A stretch of 64,000 bases of DNA from Methylobacter sp. KS41. Its GTDB lineage: Bacteria; Pseudomonadota; Gammaproteobacteria; Methylococcales; Methylomonadaceae. Of the stretch, positions 7,690-17,136 are shown piece after piece; within the stretch, counting starts at the first letter, position 1, and the number at the start of each line of letters is the position of its first letter. Made by a program: the position numbers and the translations under genes. Location of the stretch: assembly GCA_002862125.1 (NCBI GenBank), contig PHSP01000001.1:558001-622000 (forward strand), read 5' to 3'. The notes beneath the pieces were generated by a model, which worked only from the letters and a program-made list of their open reading frames with translations, searched no databases and had not been told where the DNA came from.

Positions 7690-8304
7690 TCAGTATCGAT
7701 TGAGAAATACGTCCTTTTTCTGCCTTTCCTTCGTGATAATTACGCTGATGACGGCCAGATTGCCATGCAGATTTTTGTTCCCTCTATTTTCATAAATGAG
7801 ATCGCTTACAACCTCACCCGCCCATCCCAGTTCTCGATAATTCATCAGATAAGGACTTACCGGCAATAACCGTGGATCATATTGTCGCAAAATTGATTTA
7901 TCTTCGATCGTGTTCTGTTGTTCGTTTAACAGGCTCGCTCTTACCACTTCTTCTTCGGGCAATAGATAGGTTGGGTAGTAATTTTTTCGAATACGCTCTG
8001 TTACCAAGAACCAGGTTTCCTCGTCAAAATACTCTTGTTCCTCAAAATAAGTGAAACGAGCTTTCTTTCTGAATTTTTTGTTATCGATCTTGCGATACGA
8101 TTCGTCCAGCGCCAGAATTTGCTCGCATTCATAGCGGACAAGCTGGTAACTTTTCCGTGCGTTAAACGCAGACCCTGATTGACGCGCTTCTGCACACTCA
8201 TCAATTGCCAGTGTTTTTAGCGGATTTGGCTTTGGTGGTGCAGTTGCGCAACCAGGAAGCCATAATGCTATCGACACCATCAAAATGTTGAGCGCTCTTT
8301 TCAT
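7690..8304 (-). CDS. Putative lipoprotein
   Basis: A 204-residue protein with a lipoprotein signal peptide (MKRALNILMVSIALWLPGC, lipobox LPGC at residues 16-19). The mature part is charged and helical, with no family I recognise (RYECEQILALDESYRKIDNK, ERIRKNYYPTYLLPEEEVVR). It overlaps the upstream lipoprotein gene by 4 bases, so they form a two-gene operon. Both share the pattern of a DEC...ECEQI / DEC...ECHQIV Cys pair early in the mature domain, so they are probably distant paralogues. Confidence 0.75.
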   Translation of the reverse strand: MKRALNILMVSIALWLPGCATAPPKPNPLKTLAIDECAEARQSGSAFNARKSYQLVRYECEQILALDESYRKIDNKKFRKKARFTYFEEQEYFDEETWFLVTERIRKNYYPTYLLPEEEVVRASLLNEQQNTIEDKSILRQYDPRLLPVSPYLMNYRELGWAGEVVSDLIYENRGNKNLHGNLAVISVIITKERQKKDVFLNRY

Positions 8305-8909
8305 TGGTAGCCTCCCGCCAGGTTTCCGCCTAAACCGTGCGGGTAGCGCCGATGCGCTTCCTTGCCGAGGATGGATTCAAGCTCCTGATAGTGCCATGGT
8401 CTACATAGTGTTTTTTGCATTATCACTGACGACTTCGCCATTAACCCGTTAATCTCGATCAACTCCTTGTCGTTTAATTGGCCCAGCTTTCCAGGCAAGA
8501 CGGTTGCTTTTGAGTTGCGCTCTTCCAATTGTTTCTGGCCTTCTAAATCGCTAATTCCATGTCTCTTGTTTCTTTCGGGCAATTTCATGTCCGGGTAGTG
8601 TTCGTCGATATACAGCCCCTTAACGAATTCCCAGCACAGTGCATATTCCTCTAGCGGATCTGTTCGCATCTTTCTTTCGGACTCGGGTGATCTTACAAGA
8701 TCAAGCGCCATAATTTTCTGCACATTAACAATTTGATGGCATTCGTGATGCGCCTGCAAATACCCCTGCTCGCCGCTGATCTTGGTTTCAGACATCCGTT
8801 TCATGGCGCACTCATCCATCTTCGCATTTTGCAATAAGGCGAATCGCTGAGCCTGCGTGCAACTGGATAGTCCCGCGACAATCATTAACAACATAAACAG
8901 CCTAAACAT
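8301..8909 (-). CDS. Putative lipoprotein
   Basis: A 202-residue protein with a lipoprotein signal peptide (MFRLFMLLMIVAGLSSC, lipobox LSSC). The mature protein starts TQAQRFALLQNAKMDECAMK and contains a second Cys in HHECHQIVNVQ, a layout shared with the neighbouring lipoprotein. No domain assigned. First gene of the pair; an AGAGGAAGTGTT stretch ahead of the ATG provides a ribosome site. Confidence 0.75.
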   Translation of the reverse strand: MFRLFMLLMIVAGLSSCTQAQRFALLQNAKMDECAMKRMSETKISGEQGYLQAHHECHQIVNVQKIMALDLVRSPESERKMRTDPLEEYALCWEFVKGLYIDEHYPDMKLPERNKRHGISDLEGQKQLEERNSKATVLPGKLGQLNDKELIEINGLMAKSSVIMQKTLCRPWHYQELESILGKEAHRRYPHGLGGNLAGGYQ

Positions 8910-9515
8910 AACACTTCCTCTTCTTTTAGCTTTGTAGCTAACTCTCTCACATCTCGTAAAAGACGCAAGGGGTGATTTGTTGTTTTTGATCCCTGTCTAC
9001 ACCTGGTCTGGGGGATGGTAAATTTGCAGAAACAATGAAAAATATTTTTAGTGATTCACTGAAATAATTCACTTTTAGAGACGGCTTCTGATGATTACAC
9101 TTATTATCATCACTAAACACCAAAACCCAACCTTGGGAATTATCTAGGTAATTTTATGGGGGTTGCGGATAACTACATAGCGCCGGAAGCCTTGTACTTT
9201 CTGGATTGATAGATAATCTAAGGGGGCTTAAGCTCGCTTTGTTATCTCAGATGCACTGACAATTTGCATCTGGTGCTTCCACCGCAATGGAATTTTTCGA
9301 AAGTATGCAAAGCAAACTACTATCAGTGAAGAATTGTTGACCAAGTTTGATACCTAATCTAGAATTGCCTGTGGTTGCCCACCTTACTTGCACACGAGTA
9401 AAAAAAGGCTTTTTTACTGTTGTCATTGAATTAATTTCTTTGAATAGCCTCGCCGTCGGGGATTTAAACGTGTGCGCCTGACCCGAAAGTCGGCGTGGCG
9501 TTGAGGAAATTTATT
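8910..9515. other. Non-coding stretch before the Sel1-like gene
   Basis: No credible ORF. It holds AT-rich DNA, two short GGGGG-led segments (near 9160 and 9222) that do not form a convincing transposon end, and a hairpin at 9397-9418 (AGTAAAAAA paired with TTTTTTACT around AGGC) that could terminate transcription from the left or right. Confidence 0.45.
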
Positions 9516-10667
9516 ATGACTATCAAAGAATTTGCTTATTCGGCGCAGCAACATCTTCAAGCCCAAACCGGCCAGAGCCTCAAACGAGCCCACATCTACG
9601 AGTTTTTAGCCGCCTCATTTGGTTTCAACTCATTCGCAGCACTTTGCACTGAATCCGTTGTATTCCAGGGACGACAAGAGCCAAAGCATGACTCACAGTA
9701 CAATCAGTCTTTACGTCAACGTTGCCTGGAACTGGGATACCAGTCAACAATAGCTGATATCGTATTTTCTGAATTTCCACCTTTTATTGCAGAACAGCGA
9801 ATTACCTTCACAACGTTTTCTGCTTTGGTAGTAAAACTGCGACGCCAATTGTCTTACCATCATGGATATCCAGATTGGGAAGACGATGATGAGATCGAAG
9901 ATGAAGAAAATCTAGCCGATATAATTGATGATGATTGGCCTCCTCTCTACGATGATATTCAACAGGATCATTTTCCACCTGACTTATTGTCTGGGCTCGA
10001 AGCCGCGGCTGCAAAAGATAATTCATATGCTCACTATGCACTCGCCCTAATCCACATGCCAATTGATGTCGATGACCGCGAAGCCGGTATTGATTATTGG
10101 TACAACCAGGAAAAGAGTGGTCGCGTGTTAACTGGTGTAGAAAAGGAGTGGTCAGACAACTATGCAAAAATGCTCACCAACGACGCGAAATTTGAATTCC
10201 ATCTTCGCGAGGCTGGTCGACTAGGCAATGAGCAGGCTCTCCTTGATCTGGCTGACAAGTTCGACGATCCCTCATTTTTTGAAGCAGCGAAAGATTTAGC
10301 TGATCATAATCCGCTAAGAGCTGCTGAAGTTGCCGAGAAATTGGGCCGAAAAGAAGATGTCCATCACTGGTTATCAATTGCGGCTAAAGCAGGTGATATT
10401 CATTCAATTCTTCGACTTATCGAAGAGTTTGAAAACCATGACCTGCAGAGTTGCTGGACATGGCTATATTTTGCGCAGTTACTCGGAACTGATCTGACAA
10501 GGGATGATTACTATGCAATAAACGAAGATGGTTCTATCTACGACGATGATGTCGGTGGACCGCTTCATGTCGCCGGTCGTGGTGGGATAAATATTACCCC
10601 TTTGAGTGAGAATCAAGACTCTCTCGCTCGACAGGCGGCCCAAGAAATCTTTGATAGTCTTCATTAG
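9516..10667 (+). CDS. Sel1/TPR-like repeat protein
   Basis: A 383-residue acidic protein. The N-terminal 50 residues (MTIKEFAYSAQQHLQAQTGQ, then HIYEFLAASFGFNSFAAL) form a small helical module of a type seen at the start of plasmid-encoded Sel1-like proteins. From about residue 160 there are Sel1/TPR-like repeats (SYAHYALALIHMP, NEQALLDLADKFD, AAKAGDIHSILRLIEEFEN). Such proteins usually act as scaffolds; no enzymatic residues are seen. I chose the ATG at 9516 because GAGGAAAT lies upstream; a GTG seven codons earlier is possible. It converges on parB across a shared terminator. Confidence 0.65.
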   Translation: MTIKEFAYSAQQHLQAQTGQSLKRAHIYEFLAASFGFNSFAALCTESVVFQGRQEPKHDSQYNQSLRQRCLELGYQSTIADIVFSEFPPFIAEQRITFTTFSALVVKLRRQLSYHHGYPDWEDDDEIEDEENLADIIDDDWPPLYDDIQQDHFPPDLLSGLEAAAAKDNSYAHYALALIHMPIDVDDREAGIDYWYNQEKSGRVLTGVEKEWSDNYAKMLTNDAKFEFHLREAGRLGNEQALLDLADKFDDPSFFEAAKDLADHNPLRAAEVAEKLGRKEDVHHWLSIAAKAGDIHSILRLIEEFENHDLQSCWTWLYFAQLLGTDLTRDDYYAINEDGSIYDDDVGGPLHVAGRGGINITPLSENQDSLARQAAQEIFDSLH

Positions 10668-10720
10668 CGACTAGAGCTTTTGGGCTACAAATTTCGAATG
10701 CGAGGAATCCATCGGCAACT

Positions 10721-10742
10721 GCCCAATCTAAAGTGATTGGGC
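10721..10742. terminator. Bidirectional intrinsic terminator candidate
   Basis: A perfect 8-bp stem GCCCAATC / GATTGGGC with a 6-nt loop, followed by TGTTTG, between the convergent Sel1-like gene and parB. Its position suits termination from both sides. Confidence 0.65.
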
Positions 10743-10760
10743 TGTTTGTCAGAATTTCGT

Positions 10761-11747
10761 TTATTGATTTTCAATCCCTTTGCTAACTAAATCATTCACA
10801 AATTCGTGAAGAGCTTTTTCCCGCTCTTCATCAAGAGCGTTACATGCGATAGTCAGTGTGATTTTTTTTCCATTATTTTTTAGCTTTCCGACTGCTTTTC
10901 CTTTTTTGTTTAGGAAAAGCATCGGCTCCGATTGCTGTGAATCTGAATTATTATTGTTTGCAACCTGCTTAGTCACTGACCCTGGATTTGTTTGATTCAC
11001 GACATCGGATTCCATGCTCACAATTCGCTCAATCTCGGATACCATGCGTATTTGAGACAGTACCCCTGTCTCTATGAGCTCAATCGCCTTCATTGTTGCT
11101 TCGCGGTATTTTTCTGATGCTCCGGATTCATTTGCGAACATTCTCTTTAGATCTTCAGCTGCCGTTCTATTGAGAAGGGATGACTTGTTATCTAACGATT
11201 CTCTTAACCATACGGGTAACTCCATGAACGCCAGATACCGGTATAGTTCAACGCGCGTTTTTTTTAGGTATCGAGCCAATTCTGCTCTACTTCCAAACCG
11301 ATCTTTAATGCTGTGGATAGCTAATGCTACCTCGTAGTCGCTTAAATCTTCTCGATCTACATTTTCGGCTACCGCGATGAGGGCCATTTGCATGTCATCA
11401 GCGCATTTGACTATTGCGTTGATATGGGACTTTTTTAGTAGATTGTGTGCCCGCCACCGTCTTTCGCCAACAATGATTTGGAATCGGTTTTCATGTTTTC
11501 TTACGACAATAGGCTCGATCAATCCATGAGCATCAATTGATTCGGCTAATTGCTCAATTTTATCTTGCTGGAAATCTCGTCTAGGTTGCCATGGATTTGG
11601 GTCTATTAATTCCATTGCCACTGGCTGACTTTCGCCATCGTTGCCGATCAATGAGAATATCGGCTCTGATGCACGATGTTTATCCAAGTTATCCATTGAC
11701 ATGGATTTCAGCTTGTCGAGAGGGGATTGTTTTTTATTTTCGTTCAT
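10761..11747 (-). CDS. parB: Plasmid partition protein ParB
   Basis: A 328-residue ParB/Spo0J-like protein. The N-terminal CTPase/ParB domain covers about residues 45-140, with the box IVVGERRWRAH and the preceding PNPWQPRRDF segment. A central HTH follows (GSRAELARYLKKTRVELYRY). The C-terminal 70 residues are basic and likely dimerise. I take the ATG at 11747, giving MNENKKQSPLDKLKS; an upstream in-frame start would run through the palindromic site at 11769-11785. It lies directly downstream of parA. ParB would bind palindromic sites around parA and load onto DNA for segregation. Confidence 0.9.
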   Translation of the reverse strand: MNENKKQSPLDKLKSMSMDNLDKHRASEPIFSLIGNDGESQPVAMELIDPNPWQPRRDFQQDKIEQLAESIDAHGLIEPIVVRKHENRFQIIVGERRWRAHNLLKKSHINAIVKCADDMQMALIAVAENVDREDLSDYEVALAIHSIKDRFGSRAELARYLKKTRVELYRYLAFMELPVWLRESLDNKSSLLNRTAAEDLKRMFANESGASEKYREATMKAIELIETGVLSQIRMVSEIERIVSMESDVVNQTNPGSVTKQVANNNNSDSQQSEPMLFLNKKGKAVGKLKNNGKKITLTIACNALDEEREKALHEFVNDLVSKGIENQ

Positions 11748-11768
11748 CGCAAGAATCCTACATTCATC

Positions 11769-11785
11769 TGTTCCATAATGGAACA
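11769..11785. promoter_or_regulatory. Palindromic site TGTTCCATAATGGAACA, copy 1
   Basis: A 17-bp perfect dyad located between the damaged parA 3' end and the parB start. The same core occurs at 12674-12696 and 12773-12797, so all three copies lie around parA and parB. The outer TGTT/AACA resembles the ends of the canonical parS sequence. ParB binding, or ParA autoregulation, is inferred. Confidence 0.7.
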
Positions 11786-11793
11786 CATCGAAA

Positions 11794-12633
11794 TTAAGCG
11801 TTGCCGCTTTCGTCGCTATTTTCAAGCCCCAATGTGTTTATCAGGAATGTTGCAAGATCAGCAAAATCTTTTGCTACTCTCCCGTCTTTTTCCATTTTTC
11901 GTATAGGAACGCGAGCAATCGATGCGTCGCCGACTTTGGCGCCGGCATGTATGATGACCGGCAGAATATTTCCAATTTTTTCCTGTACGGTCTCTAAAAT
12001 AGCTTAACAAGCTCGTCTACGTTCATCATGCCTTGAAATCAGCACTCCTATATTGACCAAATCAGGATTAATGCTTTCTTTTATTCTTTCGATATAGGCG
12101 ACCAAATCGGCAACCCCATACAAGGGGTACTGGCTACTTGTTTCGATTGGAACTATATAATGAGTGGATGCGGCAAGGGCATTACCGGTTAGCAGCCTTA
12201 GCGACGGCGGGGTGTCTATAATTATTACATCGTAAGCCTCGCGCAACAGCCCGATACGACGACGCATTTCCTCATAAGGTCTCGGCGAATGATTTCTAAG
12301 CGACTCTTCTACTGACTGATCGAGTTCCAAAGAACCAGGAATTAGATGCACATTTTCAAATCCAGGGTTTGTTTCAACCTGAATCGATGCCATTATTTCT
12401 TCAAGATTACCCCGAAACAGTGTGCTTGCGTTTTTGCTCAAAGTCGATGGATGAGCGACACTTATATGAGCACTCGCATTTGCTTGTGGATCAACGTCAA
12501 TGACAAGTACGTTATATCCTTGGCTCCCAAGTTCGGCTGCAAGATTTACTGCTAACGTTGTTTTTGCTGAACCGCCTTTTTGAATGGCTACAGATATAAC
12601 TGCTGCTGGTTTTTTGATTTTTTGCTCGCTCAT
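11794..12633 (-). pseudogene. parA: ParA partition ATPase interrupted by an in-frame ochre stop
   Basis: Residues 1-209 are read normally: deviant Walker A in IQKGGSAKTTLAVN, A' motif DVDPQAN and Walker B region VIIIDTPPSLRLL. At 12004-12006 the frame meets TAA directly after DERRRAC. The same frame then continues without interruption for 69 codons (AILETVQEKIGNILPVII, IARVPIRKMEKDGRVAKDF) to a second stop at 11794. This tail matches the normal ParA C-terminus, so a single AAA-to-TAA change would explain it. Either parA is inactivated, or the base is a sequence error. The gene is followed by parB. Confidence 0.85.
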
Positions 12634-12673
12634 TTTTATTCCTTTGGCTTTGCCTAAATGTTAGAGATTTTTG

Positions 12674-12696
12674 ATGTGTTCCATAATGGAACACAT
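12674..12696. promoter_or_regulatory. Palindromic site around TGTTCCATAATGGAACA, copy 2
   Basis: A 23-bp perfect dyad (11 + 1 + 11) just upstream of the parA start. It probably overlaps the parA promoter and could serve as ParB-binding centromere or operator. Confidence 0.7.
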
Positions 12697-12772
12697 GGTT
12701 TTTTATGATGCAAAACCCATTCTCCAGACATTTTTAAAGATGCAAGCCCTTGAATTGATTTTTTTGAATAAC

Positions 12773-12797
12773 GATGTGTTCCATTATGGAACACATC
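12773..12797. promoter_or_regulatory. Palindromic site around TGTTCCATTATGGAACA, copy 3
   Basis: A 25-bp perfect dyad (12 + 1 + 12), the longest of the three copies, between parA and the 3' end of the recombinase gene. It is centred 100 bp from copy 2. Confidence 0.7.
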
Positions 12798-12825
12798 AAT
12801 TTCTAGTGAATCTTGCGCAGCCATG

Positions 12826-14508
12826 CTATTTCGATTTCCCCATGTCGAGCATGGCCTTGTACCGCTCATCCCGGTCAGCATGTACATAAATAGATGTCGT
12901 TGCGAGATTGCTATGACCAAGATTGTCCCGGACAATGGCCAGTGGTACACCATTGGCTACTGCATGACTGCCATGGGTATGTCTTAGCCAATGAGTACTT
13001 GCTTTCGATAAGCGTTCAGCTAGAACTGGATTTTCCTTCGAAACTTCCTCCGCTGCTTCTTTAAAGAACCCCTTGAGCATTTGATATAAAGCTGATGCTG
13101 TCATGGATTCTTTTGCTTCGCCACGTAATTTCCCGATTATCGGCGTATCTTGAGATGTAAAACCAACTGCCCGCAATCCTCTTTCTCGCAAATGTGAGTT
13201 AATGGCTTCCAGTACATCTGAGTGTATTGGAACCTCTCTATGCTTTTTGCCTTTTCCAATCACATCAAGCCACCACTGATCTTCGTTAGAACTACTTACT
13301 TGCCTCAAGTCTCCGGTACTTGCCTTTACCATTTCATGTAGACGAAGCCCGGTGTGATAGGCGAACGTCAATACGAACACAATTCTTCTATACGCTGACA
13401 TCTGACTATCGGTCAAAACTTCATTACTTGCGTTTTTCTTTGCGTAGCCTTGCACAAACTCCCAAAGAGTCGGCGAAAACGATCTGTCTGCGCCATTGTT
13501 ACGTCGACCGAATGACTGTGTGCTAAGTCCTGAGAATGGATTGCTATCTAAATATCGTTGTCCAACCAGCCATTCGCACAAAGCACTCAAAATAACTTCT
13601 GCCTGTCTAATGCTAGATGGTTTTAATGGGCCTTTGAATGGCCGCCAATCTTTAGACCATCTTTGCGCGGGTTTTCCAATCCAGCGGTCTGTCGGCAAAG
13701 GATCGGCAAGAAATCGCCTGTACTCCGCACAATCAGGTGTTGTCAACGATGACATGGACTTCTGTTTCTCCATTATTGACCAGAGCAGGAATCTCTCGGC
13801 TTCTTTCCTATAGGCTCGATGTGTTGGCGTTCCTTCGTCCCACAAAGACAGCCAGGCAAGAATTGACTCGTAATCATTGCGTGCATCAATTTTGCATCGA
13901 CTAATATCCGCACGATTCGATCCCGACTCACCAGCAAGGTGAGTTGGTGGTGCAAATCTCTCTAATGGTGCGACGTCATGAGATTGTGATTGTGTATTGA
14001 CCTGAGCATGATTGATCTTGCTTAAATCAAGCTTGATGCCCAAGTCAGATTCAGAAGAAGTAAAGAAATTGTGTATGGTCTCAGCTGATTTCTGCCCTAA
14101 ATTTGGTACGGTCTTCCACCAGCTTCCGCCTCGTGAATTTATGAAATTGGCTAGATCACGCAACGACTTCACCCTTATCCCAACAAGTTTTGATATTGTT
14201 CCGGTTGGAATCCAACGAGACAAGGGATCGTCCAATTGTGGTTTTGGATCTGATTTGGACTGTAAAACCTTAACCGATTCGAGTGCATTTTTTATCCAGT
14301 CCTGGCTATATTCCCTTTCCTGTTCCCATAGCTTTGCATCTGCACCCATTCCCAGCCTTTTTGCTTTACTGGCCAACGATTCTCGTAATTGACGCACTGC
14401 TCGAATGGTATCCGTGCGTTCGGCTTCATCCAAATAAAGCTCACCAAGAACATCCCATCCAACACCTTGAATCCAACCGCGAATTAGGGCGCTTTGGTTG
14501 TTGTTCAT
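12826..14508 (-). CDS. Large tyrosine recombinase/integrase
   Basis: A 560-residue site-specific recombinase. The first 150 residues form an N-terminal extension of the DUF3701 type (ALIRGWIQGVGWDVLGELYL). A core-binding SAM-like domain follows (SILAWLSLWDEGTPTHRAYR). The catalytic domain has Arg in YHTGLRLHEM, Lys in VIGKGKKHREVPIH, HxxR in THWLRHTHGSHA, His in LGHSNLATTS and the nucleophile Tyr in SIYVHADRD. All catalytic residues are present. It overlaps the kfrA-like gene by 4 bases, so it belongs to the plasmid backbone operon; it may resolve multimers or drive integration of the block. Confidence 0.92.
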   Translation of the reverse strand: MNNNQSALIRGWIQGVGWDVLGELYLDEAERTDTIRAVRQLRESLASKAKRLGMGADAKLWEQEREYSQDWIKNALESVKVLQSKSDPKPQLDDPLSRWIPTGTISKLVGIRVKSLRDLANFINSRGGSWWKTVPNLGQKSAETIHNFFTSSESDLGIKLDLSKINHAQVNTQSQSHDVAPLERFAPPTHLAGESGSNRADISRCKIDARNDYESILAWLSLWDEGTPTHRAYRKEAERFLLWSIMEKQKSMSSLTTPDCAEYRRFLADPLPTDRWIGKPAQRWSKDWRPFKGPLKPSSIRQAEVILSALCEWLVGQRYLDSNPFSGLSTQSFGRRNNGADRSFSPTLWEFVQGYAKKNASNEVLTDSQMSAYRRIVFVLTFAYHTGLRLHEMVKASTGDLRQVSSSNEDQWWLDVIGKGKKHREVPIHSDVLEAINSHLRERGLRAVGFTSQDTPIIGKLRGEAKESMTASALYQMLKGFFKEAAEEVSKENPVLAERLSKASTHWLRHTHGSHAVANGVPLAIVRDNLGHSNLATTSIYVHADRDERYKAMLDMGKSK

Positions 14509-15431
14509 CTACTAGCAACCTCAACGGTAACCGTTTTTTGTTCGGTTGGGCGCCGTTGTCTTTTAACCAATGCTTTTAGCTTTTCAAATTTTTCATGTGC
14601 GACTTGCAAGGTTTTATCTTTGCCGATTATTGATTCCTTTAATTGTTCCATTTCAACTTCAAGCTTACTTTGTCGCTCAAGACTATCGCCGACCTGGTTC
14701 ATAATTTGAGTTAGTCTTGCACGCAGAGAATCCTGATCCATCCTTGCCATTTCCAACGACCGGCTTTGGTCCGCGATTGTTTTGGCATGCTGAGCACGAA
14801 GAGCCTCTTTTTCTTCTTCAATGCGTTTCAGATGCCAGTCATGATCCTGGTCAAACTTGGCCGCCCATTCTTTGGCTTGAGATTCATGAGCTAATCTGGC
14901 TTCGGTCAATGCGCCATCCACTCTGGATAAAGCCTGTTTGGTTTCCGATAACGTACTCTCAGCTTCATCAAGGCTAGCTGACTTTTGCCCAAGTTTGTCC
15001 ATGGTTTCTGTCAGTAGCGCTGATTGTGACTTTAACTCTGTATCCAATCTTAATTTCTCAGTATTCCAATTTGCTTCACTTTCCTTTAATAATTGCTGAA
15101 TCGTTGCAATTTCGGACTTCCATTCCGCTTCTCGAAGATCCAGCTCACGACTTCTTTCTGAAAATGCCTGGTTAGCTTCCGTTAATGCTAACTTCCAGAT
15201 TGATTCTGACGCATCAATCAGTAACGAAGGCATATTTGGGTTCTGCAGTTTTTCCCTATGTCTTTCTGCAAAATGCAGAGTCCAGTCATTCATTGCCCGT
15301 TTGATAATGGCGGGGCTATTTACGTGTATTCTTTCCCGAATTGAATCAATCGTTGGGAATCGGCCATCTTCAAAAAAGACAGTGTCGCAACATTCGTAGG
15401 CGAGTTCGTATGTGTTTGTGCTTTTTGCCAT
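14505..15431 (-). CDS. kfrA: KfrA-like coiled-coil DNA-binding protein
   Basis: A 308-residue protein. The N-terminal 90 residues match the KfrA_N plasmid DNA-binding domain (VFFEDGRFPTIDSIRERIHV, PAIIKRAMNDWTLHFAER). From about residue 105 to 290 the sequence is a long alpha-helical coiled coil rich in Glu, Lys and Gln. KfrA proteins repress their own promoter and help plasmid maintenance by forming DNA-tethered filaments. The downstream recombinase gene is coupled by a 4-base overlap. The 160-bp upstream gap with AT-rich DNA is the likely autoregulated promoter. The symbol is by family resemblance only. Confidence 0.8.
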   Translation of the reverse strand: MAKSTNTYELAYECCDTVFFEDGRFPTIDSIRERIHVNSPAIIKRAMNDWTLHFAERHREKLQNPNMPSLLIDASESIWKLALTEANQAFSERSRELDLREAEWKSEIATIQQLLKESEANWNTEKLRLDTELKSQSALLTETMDKLGQKSASLDEAESTLSETKQALSRVDGALTEARLAHESQAKEWAAKFDQDHDWHLKRIEEEKEALRAQHAKTIADQSRSLEMARMDQDSLRARLTQIMNQVGDSLERQSKLEVEMEQLKESIIGKDKTLQVAHEKFEKLKALVKRQRRPTEQKTVTVEVASR

Positions 15432-15590
15432 TTTTTTTATATTGCTAGTTAATTTCTATGTGCCGTCACAGGCGGTTTGCCAAATTTTGACTCTTCCGAA
15501 TCAAAAATCTCACGGGCCTCAAAATATGCAAGAGGGTTTTTGGCAAAAAATTCATTTTATTTTCCCAGGACTACTATTGAATTCTTAGGC

Positions 15591-15905
15591 TTAATCAAAA
15601 TCCAAATTAACAAGCGCCTTATTTAAAGCTTTTTCTTTTTCGTTTTCATTGGTAACTGCATGAGGACTTTTCGACTCCGGTAATAGCTTTACTATTTTTG
15701 ATTCGTGATTTTTCGAATCTTCGACAATTGATTTGGTTTGTATTTTTGCAGAAACAATTTTCAATTGTCCTTCGCTATTCATACCTTGGGTGGCGAACGT
15801 GCGAATTAATGTCGCACGCCTCCTTGAAGGAATATTGACAAGATAATTGTATAGCTCCATATCAGCATCGCTTTCGATGACTACACTTACTCTTATTTTC
15901 TCCAT
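15591..15905 (-). CDS. ParR/StbB-like small partner of the ParM-type actin
   Basis: A 104-residue basic protein. The first 60 residues (VSVVIESDADMELYNYL, IPSRRRATLIRTFATQG) look like the ribbon-helix-helix part of ParR/StbB-like plasmid segregation adaptors, and the C-terminal half is charged and probably disordered. It starts 3 bases after the stop of the ParM-like gene, the standard parM-parR order. Function is mainly inferred from that position. Its ParM partner is disrupted by IS110, so it may be non-functional for segregation. Confidence 0.65.
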   Translation of the reverse strand: MEKIRVSVVIESDADMELYNYLVNIPSRRRATLIRTFATQGMNSEGQLKIVSAKIQTKSIVEDSKNHESKIVKLLPESKSPHAVTNENEKEKALNKALVNLDFD

Positions 15906-15908
15906 TCT

Positions 15909-16883
15909 TTAGCCTCCAGTGCTTTTAACGCGCTGTTTTCCTGCCAAATAAAATCCCTTTACGTTTGAATATATACCGTTATCTGGAACAATGATTTCTC
16001 TATTATTAAGAAGCTTTTGAACTATTTTTTTGTAGCAGTTAGCGCCACCGCCAACTAATACGACTACATCAATATCATCCAGAGAGCCAACGCTTCTAAC
16101 GACAGATTGAATAGCGGTTATTATGTGGTCTTCCATCTTTGGAATCAGATGCGAAAAATCATACTCTGCGCCTTGAATACGAGTTCTAAATCCATTACGT
16201 ATCCCGGCATCAACAATATTCACATCTGAGAACTGTGATTGACGATCAGCTGAAATTAATTGGGTTAGTTTTTCCAGTATTAATGACATGCCACCTGGCG
16301 TGCTTCCGCTACGTTCGTCCTGCATTTTCAACCCACGACATGTCAACCAATCTAGCGTGTAATAACCAATATCCAACGTGAGCGATTTAATGTCGTCAAT
16401 TTGATTTATTTGGCTACTACTCATGAAATACTCAATAAAGCCACCTACCGGTTGCGGAATAATCCATGCTTCTTTTATGTTAATTACTTTCCCATCAGGA
16501 TATCTGTGTTCACCTATTAACCGTTCCCTCATGCGATTTTTGTCTTGGGCGAAATGATTAACTGGTAAACCAGATACCAATAAATCAATACTGTCATCTC
16601 CAATATATCTAAGAGCCCCTCTGAAAAGAGCGAGATATTGAGGTGTATCAATATAATTTGTCTGTAAATGACCACCTCTATCGTCGCGTGCAGACAAGGT
16701 ATCAATACTATCTCGACCTACCAGAAACTTGCTTTCTCCACTTTGCACTTCGATCAAATCCCGTTTAGTCATAACGCTTGCGCCACGATCTACCCCAGTA
16801 TGTGCTTTGGCAATCGACGGGAAATGCCCGCACTCCAACTGTTCATCCGTCTCGCCATGGCAAAACTTTACGTTCCCATACCC
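15909..16883 (-). pseudogene. ParM/StbA-like actin ATPase, 5' end severed by IS110
   Basis: This is codons 9 to the end of a ParM-type actin homologue. It has phosphate-binding and adenosine motifs of the actin fold: GYGNVKF at the broken start, FPSIAKAH, LTLDIGYYTLDWL and VVLVGGGANCYKK. The frame is open upstream to 16883, where the IS110 element begins, and has no good start codon there. The missing first eight codons (MKVRSIDV) lie at 18214-18237 on the far side of the element. Rejoined, the protein would be 332 residues. Loss of start codon and promoter makes it a pseudogene. Confidence 0.85.
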
Positions 16884-16929
16884 TTGTATGATTAAATTTA
16901 AAGTAAATATTGGACAAAGAGATCAAGTA

Positions 16930-17105
16930 AGCTTTAACGATTCAATGGGAGGCCGTCGTACCCTGAGGACCGGTTACTAACCAGAGCCTGTAATGTAGAT
17001 TGGCCCCCGCCCTATTCACCCATACCGTGGAGTATCTGAGGCTTAGAGCCTGCATACACAAGGAAGGTAGGTGCATGTGCAGGGTCGGGAACCAGTGAAT
17101 AGTCT
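16930..17105 (+). ncRNA. Candidate IS110 bridge RNA
   Basis: The non-coding left end holds several hairpins (for instance GGTT-ACT-AACC near 16972, and AGGCT-TAG-AGCCT near 17039). Four short segments match what a bridge RNA should pair with: CCCATACC (17019-17026) equals the host bases just left of the insertion; ATGTAG (16993-16998) is complementary to the host bases just right; GAGTATCT (17030-17037) equals the right end of the element; CATACACAAGG (17053-17063) is, with two extra bases, the complement of the left end. The boundaries are estimates. Confidence 0.55.
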
Positions 17106-17136
17106 ACTTTCTTTAATCCCACTCTTACAATCAAAT

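Noticed and set aside
7406-7795. 129-codon plus-strand ORF
   Set aside because: Its 3' third is antisense to a clear lipoprotein gene, there is no ribosome site, and no family signal was seen.
9160-9240. GGGGG-led segments as Tn3-type transposon ends
   Set aside because: They do not match the 38-bp family pattern and no transposase or resolvase is near.
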